A stretch of DNA of 64,000 bases, from contig NC_018202.1 of NCBI RefSeq assembly GCF_000219625.1, forward strand, positions 1 to 64,000, in the 5' to 3' direction. Positions 1 through 10,274 of the stretch are shown here, one piece after another; the first letter of the stretch is position 1; each line of letters begins with the position of its first letter. This DNA comes from Zymoseptoria tritici IPO323 (Eukaryota; Ascomycota; Dothideomycetes; Mycosphaerellales; Mycosphaerellaceae). Both the position numbers and the translations under genes were made by a program. The notes beneath the pieces were generated by a model, which saw only the letters and a program-made list of their open reading frames with translations, ran no database searches and was not told where the DNA came from.

Positions 1-107
1 CCCTAACCCTAACCCTAACCCTAACCCTAACCCTAACCCTAACCCTAACCCTAACCCTAACCCTAACCCTAACCCTAACCCTAACCCTAACCCTAACCCT
101 AACCCTA

Positions 108-108
<1 letters not shown>
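1..108. repeat. Telomere, 18 CCCTAA repeats
   Basis: Eighteen uninterrupted CCCTAA repeats, the C-rich strand of a TTAGGG telomere read from the left chromosome end. The sequence therefore starts at a true chromosome end and everything downstream is subtelomeric. TTAGGG is the usual repeat of filamentous ascomycetes. Confidence 0.98.

Positions 109-168
<60 letters not shown>
109..168. repeat. Variant telomere block, 10 CCCTCA repeats
   Basis: Ten perfect CCCTCA (TGAGGG) repeats follow directly on the canonical telomere. The change is one base per repeat and is fully homogeneous. CpA is kept in every unit although the DNA just inward has none, so this block escapes the mutation process acting on its neighbour. 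It may come from spread of a single variant by recombination or from template misreading; the sequence does not decide. Confidence 0.95.
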
Positions 169-169
<1 letters not shown>

Positions 170-1109
170 CGCCGCGCGCTTACGCGCGCGCCTAACCCTA
201 CGACTTTAACCTACTCTAAACTCTACTACTAATACGTCTTAACCCTAACTCGTACTTTTACCTATTTAACGGGTTACGCTTCGCGTCGATTTTATTAAAT
301 CTATTAACCCTAATACTATTACCTATTTAACGGGTTACGCTTTACGTCGACTTAATTAAACCTATTAACCGGGTTAGCGCTACGCGGATTCGGGTTCTAC
401 CCTATCTACTTCTATATCTTTATTCTATTTACTAATATTCTTATTATATAGGTTACGCTTTATATTTACCTTAGTTAATTAATTTATCTCTATATCGTAG
501 CTCTAAGTAGTCTAAGAAGAATAAGAGATAGTATATACCCTATATTTTATCTATACTCTAGAACTACTAGCTAAAGTATACTATATATATAAGCTATACT
601 TAAAGTATTAATCTATTAGGTTCTCGGCTTTTATATTATATATAATAGAGCCCTAATATATAATACTCTATACTTCTAGGCGCCTATACTATATACTATA
701 TATTTAGAGACCTTTATAGTATATAGTTCTAAGCTACTATAGTATATCTAGATACTAGTATACTCTAAACCGCTATACTCTATATTCTATACTCTATACT
801 TTAGGACCGCTATACTATATACTTAGAAACCGCTATATCTTATATCTCTAGACTACTATACTATATACTTAAAAACCGCTATATCTTATATCTCTAGACC
901 GCTATATCTTATATTCTAAAACCGCTATACTATATACTTAGAAATAGAATAGACTATATAAACCTTTAGTTTTCGTCTTACTCTTCTCTTCCTTTTCTTA
1001 ACCTTCTCTCTTATATTATCTACTCTATTACTACCTTTTATACTCTTTACTACTACTACCTTATATACTCTTTACTACTACTACCTCTTATACTCTTTAT
1101 TACTACTAG
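169..1109. other. AT-rich subtelomeric spacer free of CpA and TpG
   Basis: After a short GC-rich piece (169-190) the sequence becomes very AT-rich. Reading all 941 bases I find no CA and no TG dinucleotide, while CG is retained. This is the end state of RIP. Small internal repeats are visible: a 20-base stretch around ACGGGTTACGC occurs near 250 and again near 311, and units containing CCGCTATA recur between 780 and 945. Just before the start codon of the next gene a TACTACTACC/CTCTTTACTACT motif recurs three times (about 1025-1109). It must hold the promoter of the 1110 gene, but no core element stands out. Confidence 0.8.
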
Positions 1110-4100
1110 ATGTCTTCTACTACTAGTAGTATCTATTATAAGAATATAGATAGAATTAGGCCTCTTACTATAGAAGAATTTAATAAACTACTAGAGGATA
1201 ATAGGCCTTATACTAAGGAGACCTTTAAAGCTATTACTCCTAGTAGTATAGAGTCCTTAGAAGGGTTACCGCTAGACTATAATCCGGATCTAAAGCTATT
1301 AATTTGCTCGGAGTGTTCTACTACTCTTAATAAGGATATTAATAATATAGTAAAACATTTAAAGGTAAGTATAGTCTAGAGAGTATATTAGAAACCCTAC
1401 TAACTATATATAATAGGGACATTCGAATAAGAATAATAAGGAGACTAGAGAATATTATAACTCTACCTCTATTTTAGATTTAATTAAGAGCTTTATAGAG
1501 GGTAAAGATATACTTATTAAAGAGGAAAAGAATTCTAAGGAGTTTCTTAGTAATATAAGCTATAATACCTACTACTATCCTAACCTAGAGCTAAACCTAG
1601 ACGGATATAAATGCCGATTTTGTCTCTATCTTAATCCGAGCGCTAAAGAAGTACGAAGACATCTAAATAAAAAACATAACTATAAAAATACGACTACTCT
1701 TAATCCTAACGTTCTAAGAGAGGTTCCTATTATATCTATTAAAGGATTTAAGGATAATCTAAAGTATAGGTTTATACCTAAGTTTATTAAAGAGAATAGT
1801 AATACCTATACTAGTAGTATATCTAATACGGATCTAAATCTAGATACGTATAAAGACGTCTTTAGTAGTATAAAGAAGGATACGCTTTCTAACGCGCCTA
1901 AGGAATCTAATATAAATAGAGAGGAAGAGTTTTTTAATAGAAGTACCTACTACTTCCGATATCTAGAGGATAAGGACCTAGAACTACTTCTAAATATAAT
2001 AGATCCTAATATCTTTCTTAAGAATAGGCTACTAGCCTTTATCTATTATACGACTATAAATCTAGGCTTAGAGACCTTTAGTTCTATCGAAGATCTCTCT
2101 ATAAATACTAGGAAGGCTCTTAATAATTATAACCCGGGAAATAATAATCTAGAAGTTAAGGCCTTTAAAGAGCTAGATATAGCTACGAGAAAGTCTTACC
2201 TTAAGCCTATCGCTACCTTCTTCGTCTATCTCTATACTATATATCGAGAGCCGGAAGCCTACTACTCTAAGCCTACTATAGAGTCTTCTCTTAGTAGTCT
2301 TTTATTTAAAGTATCTACTATTAGTACGTATTTAATAGAGGATAGTAATAGAGCTAAAGAAGATCTAAAGAGAGTTTTATTAGAGACTCTAGATTATCTT
2401 CTTACTCTAGGAATAGATATAGTATTCTACGAGAATAGTAGCTTTAATAATCCCTTAATAACTTATTTAATTATAGCGAGCTTAGATCCGGCTAAGATCC
2501 TAGCCCTAGAAGATAAGAATACTATTATATTTAGAAAGACTACTTCGGTACAATCTCTACTATCTAAGTTAATCTACTCTAGCCGCCTCTTTACTTTAAA
2601 GTATCTAGTACTTCTAAGTACTACTACTACTAGAGTAGATAACGCTTTAAAGTTTATCGAGTCTAGATTAACTATAAATGCTAGTAACTACTTTACCGAG
2701 TACTATAGCCTTCGGATTAAGCTAAAGTATTATAATTATAATAAGATTAGTAGCTATAAGCCTATAGACGATATAGATCCGGATACTTTAGCTATAGATA
2801 ATATTAAGATTAATATAAATACGCTACGGACCTTATTTATAAAATCTTTAGAAGATCTAGAAGATCTATTCTTTAGAGAAATTATTCTATTTAATAAGAA
2901 GGAGGATAATATAATAGACCTAGACCTAAGTAAGATTCTCGATCGTAAAGATAATAATACGCCTTTAGAGGATCTAACGAGCTCTAAGTACCTAGTAAAA
3001 TATAAGGATATTCTTATTAAGAAGTTTATAAATAAAGATCTCTTACTAGATCCTAATCTAGGTAGTAAGGCTAGTATTAAAGACGGTATTCTAAGCTACT
3101 TTAAAAAGATCTATAACTTCTTAGTATCTTTAGCGCTAAATATCTACTTATTATCGAGTAGTCCCTTACGAGGGAAAGCGGTTATTCTACTTAAGTTTCG
3201 AAATACTAGTCTAGGATCCCTACGAGATATCTTCCTCGATAAGAGTAATAATTTAATAGCTTTAGATACGAGTAACCTCGATAAGAACCGGGACTCTACT
3301 ACCCTAAATACTAATACTATTCGGTTTCTACCTATACGCCTAACGAGGATAATAGTCTACTATATTACTTTTATTATTCCGCTAATAGAGTATCTACGGA
3401 TTAACTATCTAGACGTTATAACCCTAGAAACAAAGCTTTTCTTTAAGCTTTATAATAAGAATATTACGAGCCTTACTCTAAGTAAAGCTCTAAAGGATAT
3501 AACTAAAAAGTACTTTAATAAAGGAATTGGTATTAAAGAGTATAGACATTTAATAACCTATATAATTAAAGAGCGTATACTAGTAGAGAGGCCGGAGCTA
3601 TTAAGCCCTCGATCGAATAAAACGGCTATAAAATTAAGTAATCGAGAACAATCTAATATCGAGGATATACTAGCGGGACATTCTACTAAAGTAGCGAATC
3701 TAAACTACGCTAGAGAAACAAACTACTTTAGTAATAAGACTAGAGATACTACGAACCGAAGCCTAGCTTTCTCTAAGCTATACTTTAACTACTTTAATTT
3801 ACTAGAGGATAGATCGATAAGAGAGATCTTAAAAGATAAAGTAGAGTATATCTCTCGAGTAAAAAGCTATAAGACGGCTAGTAATAAAGAGGATAGTACT
3901 ACCTCTTCTTCTATATCTTCGATCGACTCTAGTAGTCTTAATCTAAGTAATAATTCGGATAATAAAACGCTTACTATTCCTAAGGTACTCGAGTCCTCTA
4001 AAGATAATCTAAGTAACCCTAGCTCGGGTTCTAACAAATCTCTTACCTTTAAGAATATATTTAGTAGTCCTAAGACTCTTTTAACCGAAGAAAATACCCG

Positions 4101-4632
4101 GAAAAATCGACTTACCCCTAAAGCTCTTCGTCTACTTAATAATAAAGTCTATAGCCCTTCGAAAGAAACCCTTATCGAAGATTATATAACGACTATTAAT
4201 ACTAAAGTAGAAAGTAATCCGGTACTAAAGAAAGATAGTAATAAAGGAAAGGCTCCTATTATCTTAAGTAGTAATAGTAATAGTAGCTCTTATAAAAGCG
4301 CTAGTAGCGTATCCTCTAATAATATTAAACCTAAGCTAAAACCCACTAGCTCTAAACCTATAGTTAAGAAACAGTCGAGCTCTAAGGCTATAGAAGATAT
4401 AGATATTCCTACTATTAATATCGAAAAGAACTCGAGTAGTAACTCTAAGGATAAAGAAGATAATAAAGCTATAAGCCGCTCTATATCTAGAGGATCTAAG
4501 CGCTCGTTTAGTAATAGAAGTAGTAGTAACGATAATAATAAGGGATCTTCTAATCCTCCGATAGCTAAAAAGGGTAGAGGTAGGCCTAAGAAGGTTAAGA
4601 CTAATAAGAGGGGACGGCCGAAAAAGATATAG
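1110..4632 (+). CDS. Telomere-adjacent zinc-finger, tyrosine-recombinase-like, AT-hook protein (1156 aa, one intron)
   Basis: Exon 1 is 1110-1364 and exon 2 is 1417-4632; I translated both by hand and met no stop before TAG 4630-4632. Residues 66-87 form C-x2-C-x13-H-x3-H, the last His coming from exon 2, and residues 151-172 form C-x2-C-x12-H-x4-H. Both resemble the paired fingers of fungal OrsD/DUF3505-type and telomere-linked helicase N-terminal proteins. Residues about 655-850 follow that family's pattern: PLRGK (R670), a RFLP block, EYRH (R795), AGHS (H840) and NYAR (Y849). The H-to-Y spacing of nine matches tyrosine recombinases. After about residue 880 it is Ser/Asn/Lys-rich and ends in two AT-hooks (GRGRPKK, KRGRPKK). 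No helicase domain follows. There is no Trp and only the initiator Met, and CpA/TpG survive at 20 sites only. Probably nuclear and DNA-binding; catalysis is inference. Exact family name uncertain. Confidence 0.88.
1365..1416 (+). other. Spliceosomal intron of the 1110 gene (52 nt)
   Basis: It starts GTAAGT, has a perfect TACTAAC branch site at 1398-1404 and ends in TAG at 1416, 12 bases downstream. It is phase 0. Removing it joins HLK to GHS and completes the first C2H2 finger; left in, translation stops at 1377. Length, branch motif and spacing are typical of filamentous fungi. It contains no CA or TG. Confidence 0.9.
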
Positions 4633-4842
4633 GATTATTAGAAAGCTAGAGGCTTAGGGTATATTTATATAGAAGATCTATATATTTCTTACTTCTTCGT
4701 TAGTAGTACTATCTTTCCTTACGCTTTCTTAGTAGTATATCCTTATAATAAATACTAGGAACTCTATAGCTTAAGAGAATATATAATATAGATTCCTAGA
4801 ACTAGAGTAATTAACCTTAAGCTAGCTATAATATACTTAGAC

Positions 4843-6840
4843 TTATCCTATATTTTTAAGGTTTTAATAGTATTTAGGTACGCTAGGAAAATAGTAGCTA
4901 GTCTATAGTATATCTAATAAGCTCTAGATACTTTATTTATAACTTATCTCTCTAAAGATTTCTTAATAATTTATTTTAAGCTCTATAGAATTTCTATTAC
5001 CTAACTACTATTTTTAATAGAGTATTAGGTATCTATATAGCCCTACAAAATTAATAGCTAGTCCCTAATAAATCTAAAAAGCTCTAGAGAATTTCTTTTA
5101 CCCTACCTACCCTAAGACCTACTTACTAATTTATTCTAGGCGCTATAGAGTATCTACTACCTAGCGATTATTTTTTATAGCTTTCTTAGTATCTATATAG
5201 CCTCTTAAAAATAGTAACTAGTCTATAGTAAGTCTAATAAGCTCTAGATAATTTACTTATAACTTATCTTACTAAGAGTTACTTAAGAATTTTTTTTGCG
5301 CTCTATAGAAGTTCTATTCCCTAACTACTATTTTTAATAGCTTACTTAGCATTAATATAGCCCTAGAAAAATAATAACTAGTCCTTAGTAAATCTAATAA
5401 GCTATAAAGAATTTCCTTAACTCTAGACTATATCCGAATTTCTCGCCGATTTATTTTAGGCACTATAGAGTTTCTATTACCCGGCTACTATTTTCTATAG
5501 CTTTCTTAGTATTTATATACCCTTAAGAAAATAGTAGCTAGTCCGTAGTAAATCTACTAAGCTCTAGATAATTTGCTTACAACTTATCTCCCTAAGAATT
5601 GTTTAACGATTTCTTTTAAGCTCTATAAAGTCTCTCCTACTTAGCTACTATTTTCTATAGCTTTCTTTATATCTATATAGCCCTAGAGAAATAGTAAGTA
5701 GTCCGTAGTAAACCTAATAAGCTCTAGATAATTTACTTATAACTTATCTCCCTAATAATTCTTTAACGATTTCTTTTAAGCTCTATAGAGTTTCTATTAC
5801 CCGGCTACTATTTTCTATAGCTTTCTTAGTATTTATATACCCTTAAGAAAATAGTAGCTAGTCCGTAGTAAATCTACTAAGCTCTAGATAATTTGCTTAT
5901 AACTTATCTCCCTAAGAATTGTTGAACGATTTCTTTTAAGCTCTATAAAGTCTCTCCTACTTAGCTACTATTTTCTATAGCTTTCTTTATATCTATATAG
6001 CCCTAGAGAAATGGTAAGTAGTCCGTAGTAAACCTAATAAGCTCTAGATAATTTACTTATAACTTATCTCCCTAATAATTCTTTAACGATTTCTTTTAAG
6101 CTCTATAGAATTTCTATTACCCGGCTATTATTTTCTATAGCTTTCTTAGTATCTATATAGCCTTAAACAAATAGTAGCTAGTCTATAGTTAATCTAATAA
6201 GCTCTAGATAATTTAACTATAACTTATCTTACTAAGAATTCCTCGACACTTTCTTTTAAGCTTTATAGAATTTTTATAACTAAACTGCTATTTTTTATAG
6301 CCTTTCTAGCATCTATAGAGCCCTAGAAAAATAATAACTAGTCCGTAGTAAATCTAATAGGCTCTAGATAATTTCCTTATAACTTATCTCCCTAAGAAGT
6401 ACTCGATAATTTATTTTACGCTCGATAGAATTTCTATACCCTAACTACTATTTTTTTTAGCTTCCTTAGTATCTATATAGCCCTAGAAAAATAATAGCTA
6501 GTCCTTAGTAAATCTAATAAGCTCTAGAGAATTTGCTTAAATCTAGGTCCTATCTAAATTTTTTACTAATTTCTTATAGGCTTTTTAGAATTCCTACTAC
6601 CTAACTGTTATTTTTTATAGCTTCCTTACTATTAGTATAATCTTAGAAAAATAGTAGCTAGTCCTTAGTAAATCTCCTAAGCTCTAAAGAAATCTATTAA
6701 TACTAATCTCTTCTAATATTACCGATCGATTTTTTCTAGGCTCTATAGAATTTCTATTACCTATCTACTCTTTTTCTAACCCTTCTTAGTATCTATATAG
6801 CCTAGGAAAAATAGTCGCTAGTCTCTAGTAATTCTTATAG
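4843..6840. repeat. Satellite with an exact 160-bp period, about 12 units
   Basis: The marker GCTCTAGATAATTT, or a mutated form, starts at 4921, 5081, 5241, 5401, 5561, 5721, 5881, 6041, 6201, 6361, 6521 and 6681: twelve steps of exactly 160 bp with no net insertion or deletion. Units differ by substitutions only. A higher-order pattern is visible, 5461-5780 being nearly identical to 5781-6100 (a 320-bp two-unit repeat). It is AT-rich and almost free of CpA/TpG. No reading frame. The 4633-4842 gap between gene and array holds nothing recognisable. Confidence 0.92.
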
Positions 6841-7374
6841 TAAATATAAAAATAGTAGTAGCTTACTCTTAGGGATCTTCTAATATTTTCTTAGTATTAT
6901 ATAAGTAGTTTATATACTTTTAACGCCCCTTTAACTCTATATAGTATTTAAGAAGGCTACTATTTATTCTAATAACCCTATATATTAACTATAAAGTCCT
7001 AAAAGAGGCTATTTATGTAGATATCTACTCTTAATTTTTCTAAGCTCTAATCTTTTTTTCTAGCCCTCGTTCTATTTTTCTCTTCTTTCTTTAAGTATTC
7101 TAATTCTAATAAAAATACTAGCTAAGGATTCTAAATTATAGTAAGCTCTAGAAAATTATATCTAGAATACCGATTATCTTAAAATAATTTTAGCTTCCTA
7201 AAGAGAGTACTTTTTCGACGTCTCTTAATTTTTCCTTAATCTATAAGCCTTAAGGGCTTATAGAAAATTCCCTAAAGCCCTCTCGAACGACTCGTCGCTT
7301 CGCGAAAAATCGCCTTATAGCTCCGCTCGGGTCGACTTCGTCGACCCGAGCTACGCTATAAGTAGGACTACTAG
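6841..7374. other. AT-rich spacer leading into GC-rich array
   Basis: No gene or RNA seen. The first 400 bases continue the CpA/TpG-poor AT-rich DNA; from about 7280 composition swings to GC-rich within some 50 bases, with CGACTCGTCGCTTCGCG-type sequence and an inverted GGGTCGAC/GTCGACCC pair near 7328-7347. Confidence 0.6.
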
Positions 7375-8439
7375 AGGTGGAGGTAAGCCCCCTTTACCCC
7401 TACCCCTCTCCGGCGCGTCCGGGCGTCCGCGCGGTCCCCGGTGCGAATCGCGGTGAAATCCCTCCCCTCCGGCACGCTCTCCGTGACGTCGACCCCCCCT
7501 AAACGGACAGGGTCACCCCGGGCGGCTCTGACTATGCGCAACCCCTACATATTAGTAACGTAGGGATAGAAGGAGTAGAACTACTAGAGGTAGAGGTGAG
7601 CCCCCTTTACCCTCCACCCCCCTCCGGCGCCCCGGGTGGCATTCTGACGTGCATTGGCGGGCGAGCGGTCTGCCCGCAGTCGCTTTTCTGCGTCTGATGT
7701 TGGAGGTTAGAAACAATCGTCCGGAGGTAAGCCCCCTTTACCCCCCCCCGACTCCCTCCGGCGCGTCTACGCGTCCGCGCGGTCCTGGGTGCGAATCGCG
7801 GTGAAATTCTTCTCCTCGTAAACGCTCTCCGTAACATCGACACCCTTTAAACGGACAGCGTCACCGCGAGCGGCGCGGTCGGTCGCTCGGGCTTAAAGTT
7901 GGTGCATAGGGTTCCCCTTACCTCCCATCCTCCTGGAAACGAATCGAACGTTTCCTGCATCGATGCTAGCAGCGTCTTCCAGACAGGAGAGGCCATCTGA
8001 GCGTATGATCGCTAAGGTTAGGAAACAATCGTCTAGAGGTAAGCCCCCTTTACCCTCCATTCCCGTCCCGCGCGTCCAGGCGTCCGCGCGGTCCTGGGTG
8101 CGAATCGCGGTGAAATTCTTCCCCTCGTAAACGCTCTCCGTAACATCGACACCCTTTGAACGGATGGGGTCGCCCCGGCCGACACGGACCGTTCCACAAC
8201 TCGGCTTTGGCGGTCGATAATGTAAGAACAGAGAGAGAAGGACTACTAGAGGTGGAGGTGAGCCCTGTTTACCTACTACTATACGTCTACGCGTCCGTAC
8301 GGTCCTGGGTGCGACTCGCGGTGAAATCCCTCCCCTCCGAAACGCTCTCCGTAGCGTCGACCCCCCTTGGACCGTCAGCGTTACCGTGAGCGGCGCGGTC
8401 GAGAGCGGCCGCGAATTGGCGCGGTAAAAGCTAGGTAAG

Positions 8440-8560
8440 CTCCCCTATAGCTCCTCGCTTCACTTCGTCCCTCGCTTCACCCGCGAATTGATACTGAAAC
8501 AAGTGATACCCGCCAATGATCTTGAGGTGATTGAAGGAGTAAAGTGTGGTCCACGCGTCC
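8440..8560. repeat. Spacer fragment A of the GC-rich array, copy 1
   Basis: About 120 bp starting CTCCCCTATAGCTCC and running through GATACTGAAACAAGTGATAC to GTCCACGCGTCC. It is nearly identical to 8857-8977. In the second place it follows a core that breaks off after GTGCGAATCG, so the fragment has replaced the rest of that unit. Origin unknown. Confidence 0.75.
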
Positions 8561-8671
8561 GCGCGCTCCTAGGTGCGAATCGGGGTGAAATCCCTCCCCT
8601 CCGGAACGCTCTCCGTAACGTCGACCCCCCCTGAATAGACAGCGTTACCGTGAGCGGCGCGGTCGTTCGCG

Positions 8672-8686
8672 TAGGGTTAGGGTTAG
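8672..8686. repeat. Interstitial telomere-like TAGGGTTAGGGTTAG
   Basis: Two and a half TTAGGG repeats inside the GC-rich array at a unit/spacer junction, in the orientation opposite to the chromosome end. Confidence 0.8.
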
Positions 8687-8707
8687 CCCTTACCGCTCCT
8701 GCCGGTC

Positions 8708-8795
8708 GGACCACCTCACGTCCACTTATCGTCCTCGTCATCAAATTCACCATCGCTCTTACTACTGTCCGGTAAAAGGGCTACTAAAGGTAGAG
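8708..8795 (-). repeat. Spacer fragment B, copy 1
   Basis: An 88-bp fragment matching 10186-10274 with few changes. On the minus strand it reads as a Ser/Asp-rich peptide (SSKSDGDSDDEDDK in the second copy), which looks like a coding exon fragment. Source gene not recognised. Confidence 0.6.
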
Positions 8796-8856
8796 GTAAG
8801 CCCTATTTACCCTCTACTACACGTCTACGCGTCCGCGCGGTCCTAGGTGCGAATCG

Positions 8857-8977
8857 CTCCCCTATAGCTCCTCGCTTCACTTCGTCCCTCGCTTCACCCG
8901 CGAATTGATACTGAAACAAGTGATACCCGCCAATGATCTTGAGGTGATTGAAGGAGTAAAGTGTGGTCCACGCGTCC
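8857..8977. repeat. Spacer fragment A of the GC-rich array, copy 2
   Basis: Second copy of the 8440-8560 fragment, joined abruptly to a truncated unit core at 8848-8856. The junction shows that array growth involved breakage inside units as well as whole-unit copying. Confidence 0.75.
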
Positions 8978-9093
8978 GCGCGGTCCTCGGTGCGAATCGC
9001 GGTGAAATCCGTCCCCTCCGGAACGCTCTCCGTAACAGAGACCCCCCCTAAACGTATAGGGTCACCCCGGCCGGCTCTGACCATGCGGAACCC

Positions 9094-9165
9094 GAAGGAC
9101 TGCTCGTTCTGCTTGGATTGCTCGCTGAGCTTGAAGAGCTGCAGCATTGAGAACCCGGGGTATGG
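9094..9165 (-). pseudogene. Captured fragment of a DIM-2-like DNA methyltransferase
   Basis: On the minus strand this reads PGFSMLQLFKLSEQSKQNEQ, matching the catalytic-loop region of the methyltransferase pseudogene at 25344-28955 (26440-26515). The match covers about 60 bp; then 18 bases coding for TGGSPC are missing and homology resumes at ATATCTCCT. At the two CpA/TpG sites where both large copies now read TAG, this fragment keeps CAG/TGG-strand bases. It is thus a short fossil of the state before mutation. It has no function as a protein. Confidence 0.7.
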
Positions 9166-9352
9166 AATATCTCCTAGGAGGACGGCTGGAGGTAGAGGTA
9201 ATCCCCCTTTACCCTCCATTCCCGTCCCGCGCGTCCACGCGTCCGCGCGGTCCCCGGTGCGAATCGGGGGGAAATCCCTCTCCTCTCGCTCGCTCTCCGT
9301 AACATCGACCCCTACTAAACGAACAGGGTCGCCCCGAGCGGCTCTGACCACG

Positions 9353-9469
9353 CACTCCCCTTCGGGGGAAGAGTGATATCCTTCAGCAGTTTGTGCCGAC
9401 AACGCGGCAGCATATTGTTCTTCGGCGTTCGTGTAGCTTTCCGGGCCAGGCTTCAAGAAAGGACTAGTG
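9353..9469 (-). repeat. Spacer fragment C, copy 1
   Basis: About 117 bp, nearly identical to 9938-10054. On the minus strand it reads as a normal-looking peptide beginning KPGPESYTNAEEQYAAAL and ending SSPEGEC, continuing straight into a repeat unit. It looks like a piece of a real exon. Source gene not recognised. Confidence 0.65.
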
Positions 9470-9937
9470 TAGTTCGAGGTGAGCCCCCTTCACCCTACTC
9501 CCGTCGCGCGCGTCCACGCGTCCGCGCGGTCCTAGGTGCGAATCGCGGTGAAATCCCTCCCCTCCGGAACGCTCTCCGTGACGTCGACCCCCCCTAAACG
9601 AACAGGGTCGCCCCGAGCGGCTCTGACCATTCGAGGCCCTACATATTAGTAACGTAGGAGGAACCACTAGAGGTAGACCCCCTTTACCCTCCACCCTCGT
9701 CCGGCGCGCGGCGCCGAGCTCGACGAAGCGTGTGGCGCATCTGAGCGTATGATCGCTGAGGTTAGGAAACAATCGTCTAGAGGTAAGCCCCCTTTACCCT
9801 CCACCCCCGTCCGGCGCGTCTACGCGCCCGCGCGGTCCTGGGTGCGAATCGCGGCGAAATTCTTCTCCTCGCAAACGCTCTCCGCAACATAGATACCCTT
9901 TAAACGGACAGGGTCGCCCCGAGCGGCTCTGACCCTA

Positions 9938-10054
9938 CACTCCCCTTCGGGGGAAGAGTGATATCCTTCAGCGGTTTGTGCCGACAACGCGGCAGCATAT
10001 TGTTCTTCGGCGTTCGTGTAGCTTTCCGGGCCAGGCTTCAAGAAAGGACCAGTG
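9938..10054 (-). repeat. Spacer fragment C, copy 2
   Basis: Second copy of the 9353-9469 fragment, with the same minus-strand peptide apart from isolated substitutions. Both copies are flanked by full units, so fragment and unit were probably amplified together. Confidence 0.65.
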
Positions 10055-10185
10055 TAGTTCAGGGTGAGCCCCCTTCACCCTACTCCCGTCCCGCGCGTCC
10101 ACGCGTCCGCGCGGTCCCCGGTGCGAATCGCGGTGAAGTTCTTCTCCTCTTGCTCGCTCTCCTAGCCTGGTCCTTAACCGACTCG

Positions 10186-10274
10186 GACCACCTCACGTCC
10201 ACTTATCGTCCTCGTCATCGGAATCACCATCGCTCTTACTACTGTCCGGTGAAAGGGCTACCAAAGGTAGAGGT
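10186..10274 (-). repeat. Spacer fragment B, copy 2
   Basis: Second copy of the 8708-8795 fragment; it carries the clearer acidic minus-strand peptide and lies just upstream (plus strand) of another GAGGTGAGCCC unit start. Confidence 0.6.

Noticed and set aside
1110..4632. The idea that the AT-rich telomere gene is just another RIP pseudogene
   Set aside because: No stop in 1071 exon 2 codons, a canonical intron in the right phase and preserved zinc ligands argue against decay.
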